9,150 nucleotides of DNA from Saprospiraceae bacterium (GTDB lineage Bacteria; Bacteroidota; Bacteroidia; Chitinophagales; Saprospiraceae): assembly GCA_013361075.1 (NCBI GenBank), contig JABWAJ010000197.1, positions 1-9,150 of the forward strand, read 5' to 3'. The notes under the pieces were generated by a model that made no database searches, was not told the origin of the DNA, and worked only from the letters and a program-made list of their open reading frames with translations. Positions 6,050 to 9,150 of this stretch are shown here, piece by piece; the stretch's first letter is position 1, and each line of letters starts with the position of its first letter. The position numbers and the translations under genes were made by a program.

Positions 6050-6543
6050 TTGTCGTGAGTGATACTTCGCCTATTATTAATTTAGCGATTATCGGAAAAC
6101 TTGATCTTTTGCCGGATTTGTTTGGTAAAATCGTCATCCCACAAAAGGTATTTGACGAGATCACTATCCAGGGCGCAGACATGCCGGGAGCTGATGAACT
6201 AAGGGCAGCAACCTGGGTAGAAGTAAAGAATTGTACTAATATTGGCCTAATTCAGGCACTTCAATTGCAAGTTGATCCTGGAGAAGCCGAAGCAATTGGT
6301 CTGGCTATGGAAATGAATGTTCAAATGTTGCTTATAGATGAGCGAATAGGTAGACAGCTGGCCAAGGAATTTCAATTACCAATAATGGGCCTGCTGGGTG
6401 TACTGAAAATAGCAAAAAAGAAGAACCTTATCCAACAAATCAAACCACTCCTTGACCAACTTATTCATATTGCCGGATTCAGAATAGCAAAAGAGTTGTA
6501 CAAAGAAATTCTTGAATCGGAAGGAGAGCATTCCCAAAGTTAA
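6046..6543 (+). CDS. DUF3368-family PIN-domain toxin (VapC-like RNase)
   Basis: The 165-residue protein starts at a GTG overlapping the antitoxin stop and opens with VVSDTSPIINLA (D6), the signature of DUF3368 PIN proteins. Further acidic residues typical of the PIN active site are E80 in PGEAEAIGLA and D98/E99 in LLIDER. The C-terminal GLLGVLKIAKKKNLI at 116-130 is also characteristic of DUF3368. PIN toxins are Mg2+-dependent endoribonucleases held inactive by their antitoxin; the target RNA cannot be predicted here. An alternative GTG start at 6055 would lose only three residues. Length and active-site residues suggest an intact toxin. Confidence 0.9.
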   Translation: MIVVSDTSPIINLAIIGKLDLLPDLFGKIVIPQKVFDEITIQGADMPGADELRAATWVEVKNCTNIGLIQALQLQVDPGEAEAIGLAMEMNVQMLLIDERIGRQLAKEFQLPIMGLLGVLKIAKKKNLIQQIKPLLDQLIHIAGFRIAKELYKEILESEGEHSQS

Positions 6544-6567
6544 AAAAATCTGTCCCTGAATTATACC

Positions 6568-6765
6568 GTCATGGTAGGCTGCATGACGGAGTCCACCGTT
6601 GGCATTTCGGCCATTGCCCACCTGCTCCCCCTGCTCGATTATGTGGATATGGACGGAGCCTTGCTGCTGGCAGAGGATATTGCCACAGGGGTGCGGATTG
6701 AGGGGGGGAAGACGCGTTTTGCAGAGCGGGCGGGGACGGGGGCACTCCTCACTCCAAAATCTTAA
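6568..6765 (+). pseudogene. Displaced 3' fragment of the dipeptide epimerase gene (direct repeat copy B)
   Basis: 178 bp (6568-6745) repeat the epimerase tail of 5416-5593 with four synonymous differences, retaining VGCMTESTVGIS and DMDGALLL. From 6746 it diverges from copy A and continues in frame as LLTPKS to a TAA at 6763-6765, overlapping the end of the convergent lipoprotein gene by 17 nt. It has no promoter, capping domain or barrel start and cannot encode an enzyme. The most economical reading is that it is the original 3' end of the epimerase gene, pushed downstream when the TA cassette arrived with its own copy of the tail. Confidence 0.9.
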
Positions 6766-8737
6766 ACGTCGTCCTCCTGTTTTTCTGGTGTTCCTCTTCA
6801 GTGCAGCGGGCGCAGAGGCAGTTTACTTCCAATTGGCCTTCGCCGTAGCCGCGGGCGATGAGGCGCGCGGGGTCAATACCTTTGGTGATGAGGTAGTCCA
6901 CGGCCGATTGGGCGCGGCGTTGCGAAAGTTGTTCGTTGTAGCCGTCGCCGCCCCGGCAGTCGGTGTGCGACGAGAGCTGGATGCGGATGTCGGGGTTGAG
7001 GCGCAGGGTTTCTGTAAGGGCATCCAGTGTAGGTTTGGCATCATTGCGGATGTCCCATTTGTCATAATCGTAATAGATGTTTTCAAGGCGGATTTCCGTT
7101 TCTATGTAAATCTTATCGAGTACAATTTCCAGTTCAAAGCGCTGAACCGGGTTTTCCGGGTCTCTGCCGATGCCTTTGGTAGAAAAAGCGGCTTTGTTGT
7201 TCAGGTAGCTTTCGGCGGAAGCCAAAAAGTTGTAATCCATGTTTTCGCCGAGGTCGAGCGTAAATAGCCCTTCTTCGTTCACAGTAACCGTTTTTTTCTC
7301 TTTTCCGAAGCGGATGTCCACTTTCGCGCCGGCGAGCGCCTTGCGGCCCAGCACGCGGCTGTTGGGGTTGCCTGGCTCTTCGAATATTTTTTCCAGCACG
7401 TAGCCATCGAGGATCATTTTGTAAACCAGAGGCTTCAGCTTGGTTGAATCTACTGGTGGGGCTGGTGGAGGGATGCGCTTTTCAAAGCGGTAAATGTCGT
7501 CGCTTCCGGCGCCGCCTTGCCGGTTGGAACTGAAATAGCCCACCTGGAGCACGTCTTTTTCCAGTGTTGCCCCGTGGTCAATGATGAATCCGAAATCGTC
7601 GCCACCGGAGTTGACCGGCAGTTTCAGGTTGTAGGCGGGTGCCCAGGATCCATTGTTCATCTTGTAGGTCCTGAAAATATCCAGGCCGCCCATGCCAATG
7701 TGGTAATCGGAAGAAAAGTAAAGCGTGTCGCCATCCACGGAGGGAAATTTTTCATTGCCCGGTGTATTGATGCTGCGTCCCATCAATTCGGCTTTGCCCC
7801 AGCCTTCCGCCGTTCGGGTGGATACCCAGATGTCGTAGCCGCCCCAGCCTTCGGGGTGGTTGCAGGAAAAATAAAGCTTTTTGCCGTCGGCAGAAATGGC
7901 AGGCTGGCCGTAGTTCAGGTTTTCGCCTTCCAAAAGCTCAAGCGGCCGTGCGGGCAGCCAGGCACCGTTTTTGATTTCGCTAAGCAAAATTTTGCAATGT
8001 GCATCTTCTTTTTTTCCGCCGTAACAGCGCGTAAAATACACTTCATTCTGGTTGCTGCTGAAAACCGCGGCACCTTCGTTATCGGGGGTATTGAGGGTTT
8101 CGCTGAATCCGGTCACCACGCTGCCCGAAGCGTCGGCGATGTAGAGGTCGGAAAAAGCGTTGCCCGTCCAGTTGTACGTATCTTCGCCGGTGCTGTTTTT
8201 GCGGTCGGAAGTAAACACCAATTGGTTGTCTTTGAACAGAGCCGGCGCATAGTCGGCCACCGGGGAGTTGAAGGGCAATGGCTCTACCACGTATTCTTTG
8301 GTTTTGGTCTGTTTCCAGCCCAGCGCATTTTCGCAGGCGCTGATTTCCCGGCGGTATTCATAGGGGCTGCCAATTTCAATACCGAGGTCTTTGAAAGCGC
8401 CAATGGCTTCTTCGTATTGCTCGGCCTGTTTCAGCGCGGAGGCATATTCATGCAGGGCATCCACCCCGGCCTGGTTGTCATACGCGGTGCGGAACCACTG
8501 GATGGACACGTCGCTTTTGCCCAATTCCTTATACGACAACCCGAGCAAATAGGCGATTTTTCCTTTTTCAAGGCGGGTTTTGGCTTTGTTGTATTCCTTT
8601 TGGAGCAGGCCCGTGGCTACGGAATATTGCTTCCGCTCGTACGCGGTGCGCCCATCCCTTATTTTTTGTGTGTAATTGCAGGCAGCTAAAAAGGCCAGCA
8701 TCAGAATAATGAGGAGTCGTGTAGTTTGTCCGGGCAT
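6749..8737 (-). CDS. PorE-like outer-membrane lipoprotein: TPR, PD40 propeller, CRD-like and OmpA domains
   Basis: I place the start at the ATG whose complement is 8735-8737, because it gives a clean lipoprotein signal, RLLIILMLAFLAAC (lipidated C20); an upstream in-frame ATG at 8798-8800 would add 21 poorly fitting residues. The 662-residue protein has TPR-like helices (about 25-140), five PD40/WD40-like propeller blades (about 160-420; LYFSCNHPEGWGGYDIW and LYFSSDYHIGMGGLDIF are typical), a Pro-rich linker (422-430), a beta-sandwich resembling a carboxypeptidase regulatory domain (about 440-540), and a C-terminal OmpA domain (about 550-662). In the last, HTD (D593) and SQRRA (R608) are the peptidoglycan-binding residues. 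This order matches PorE, a T9SS-associated lipoprotein linking the outer membrane to peptidoglycan. However, Saprospiria carry several paralogues of this layout, so a T9SS role is inference. Confidence 0.88.
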   Translation of the reverse strand: MPGQTTRLLIILMLAFLAACNYTQKIRDGRTAYERKQYSVATGLLQKEYNKAKTRLEKGKIAYLLGLSYKELGKSDVSIQWFRTAYDNQAGVDALHEYASALKQAEQYEEAIGAFKDLGIEIGSPYEYRREISACENALGWKQTKTKEYVVEPLPFNSPVADYAPALFKDNQLVFTSDRKNSTGEDTYNWTGNAFSDLYIADASGSVVTGFSETLNTPDNEGAAVFSSNQNEVYFTRCYGGKKEDAHCKILLSEIKNGAWLPARPLELLEGENLNYGQPAISADGKKLYFSCNHPEGWGGYDIWVSTRTAEGWGKAELMGRSINTPGNEKFPSVDGDTLYFSSDYHIGMGGLDIFRTYKMNNGSWAPAYNLKLPVNSGGDDFGFIIDHGATLEKDVLQVGYFSSNRQGGAGSDDIYRFEKRIPPPAPPVDSTKLKPLVYKMILDGYVLEKIFEEPGNPNSRVLGRKALAGAKVDIRFGKEKKTVTVNEEGLFTLDLGENMDYNFLASAESYLNNKAAFSTKGIGRDPENPVQRFELEIVLDKIYIETEIRLENIYYDYDKWDIRNDAKPTLDALTETLRLNPDIRIQLSSHTDCRGGDGYNEQLSQRRAQSAVDYLITKGIDPARLIARGYGEGQLEVNCLCARCTEEEHQKNRRTTFKILE

Positions 8738-8765
8738 CTGGTAAGGATTTTGAACCTTGAAGATA

Positions 8766-8800
8766 CAATAGTAACGCTTCTTTAAGGGCTTTGTTGCCAA
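8766..8800 (-). promoter_or_regulatory. Candidate promoter of the OmpA-family lipoprotein gene
   Basis: On the minus strand, TTGG (complement of 8797-8800) is followed after 23 nt by TACTATTG (complement of 8766-8773), a one-mismatch TAnnTTTG box, 28 nt before the chosen ATG. The spacing is at the long end for Bacteroidota promoters, so this is a weak prediction. It supports the internal ATG over the upstream one, which overlaps the putative -33 element. Confidence 0.3.
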
Positions 8801-8852
8801 GTGAAAGGTGGTAGTCGGTCAATACAAAGACAGATTCAAATTTCCTGAAACG

Positions 8853-8889
8853 ACAAGAGCCACCCCCGAACATCAGGGATGGCTCTTGT
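8853..8889 (-). terminator. Stem-loop terminator after secDF
   Basis: A 10-bp perfect stem (ACAAGAGCCA at 8853-8862 with TGGCTCTTGT at 8880-8889) is extended by three G-C pairs after one mismatch and closes a 9-nt loop. It begins 28 nt after the secDF stop. On the minus strand only a short T-containing run follows. It probably ends secDF transcription and insulates the lipoprotein gene. Confidence 0.65.
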
Positions 8890-8917
8890 TCAATAATGAA
8901 CTTCAAAACAAACGATG

Positions 8918-9150
8918 TTATTTAGCAGCCGTAGCTTTGCCAGTCGTTTTTTTGGTGCTTGGTACAGCTTCCGGTTGTTTTTCTTTCGTAAAGTCGTACA
9001 TCAGAGCGGTTGCTACGTAAACCGAAGAGTACGTACCGGCGAGGATACCGGTCAGCAGGGCAAATGCAAAGCCTTTGATGCTGGCACCACCGAAGAAGAA
9101 CAACACGATGACCGTGAACAAGGTCGTGGCCGACGTAAGCGACGTACGGC
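8918..9150 (-). CDS. secDF: Protein translocase SecDF, C-terminal fragment
   Basis: The frame is open to the window edge; 76 residues are visible. RTSLTSATTLFTVIVLFFFGG and IKGFAFALLTGILAGTYSSVYVATALMYD are the last two membrane segments of the SecF half, a highly conserved region of the RND-type SecD/SecF export factor that uses the proton gradient to assist SecA/SecYEG translocation at the inner membrane. A Lys/Thr/Ala-rich cytoplasmic tail ends in TAA. In Bacteroidota SecD and SecF are normally fused, hence the secDF name; the fragment alone cannot show whether it is fused here. Confidence 0.93.
   Translation of the reverse strand, partial: RTSLTSATTLFTVIVLFFFGGASIKGFAFALLTGILAGTYSSVYVATALMYDFTKEKQPEAVPSTKKTTGKATAAK

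Noticed and set aside
5416..6745. Insertion sequence or composite transposon using the 178-bp direct repeats
   Set aside because: The repeats are epimerase coding sequence, contain no transposase and have no terminal inverted repeats; the insert holds only the TA genes.
6599..7267. 222-codon plus-strand open frame joining the epimerase fragment to downstream sequence
   Set aside because: It is out of frame with the epimerase fragment and antisense to the lipoprotein's OmpA domain.
7517..8689. 390-codon open frame on the plus strand
   Set aside because: It is antisense to the lipoprotein gene, whose domains and signal peptide are unambiguous; the composition is a GC-driven shadow.

Overview
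The window looks like a chromosomal segment of a Bacteroidota bacterium, probably of the Saprospiria type (Haliscomenobacter/Lewinella-like). The pointers are a fused-type SecDF C-terminus, a TPR/propeller/OmpA lipoprotein like those of this phylum, an absence of Shine-Dalgarno sequences, a TAnnTTTG-like -7 promoter element, and long heptanucleotide intergenic arrays next to a 'four helix bundle' (23S rRNA intervening-sequence) protein gene. The taxonomic placement is inference; no rRNA is present.

Layout. (1) 3-1616, plus strand: the C-terminal 537 codons of a CHAT (caspase-like) protease fused to a helical region and a C-terminal region I do not recognise; its 5' end lies outside the window. 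(2) 1726-3594, plus: a tandem nSTAND-type NTPase with two P-loop units. The second unit stops abruptly where a low-complexity array begins. Together these two genes look like a CHAT/STAND conflict (immune or programmed cell death) module. (3) 3595-4585: a repeat island. A 19-unit heptad array on one strand and a 43-unit heptad array on the other flank, in inverted orientation, a four-helix-bundle protein gene interrupted by an in-frame TAG. A shared 17-27 bp motif marks the array edges. (4) 4594-5607, plus: an intact L-Ala-D/L-Glu-type dipeptide epimerase (enolase superfamily) whose ATG sits 8 nt after the 43-unit array. (5) 5810-6543, plus: a two-gene toxin-antitoxin module (UPF0175 antitoxin, DUF3368/PIN toxin) with a 4-nt overlap. 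(6) 6568-6765: a second copy of the last 178 bp of the epimerase gene, so the TA module is bracketed by direct repeats of the host gene's 3' end. The four differences between the copies are all synonymous. (7) 6749-8737, minus: an outer-membrane lipoprotein with TPR, PD40 propeller, CRD-like and OmpA domains, similar in architecture to PorE of the type IX secretion system. (8) 8918-9150, minus: the C-terminus of SecDF, followed by a hairpin terminator.

How it fits together. The housekeeping backbone (epimerase, OmpA-like lipoprotein, secDF) is GC-richer and intact. Accessory material has been inserted around the epimerase: a repeat/four-helix island on its 5' side and a TA cassette on its 3' side that appears to have replaced and displaced the gene's own tail. 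The CHAT/nSTAND pair is the best candidate for a defence system, but its NTPase appears to have lost its C-terminus at the repeat island. The most unusual observations are the synonymous-only tail duplication around the TA module and the inverted heptad arrays around the four-helix gene.
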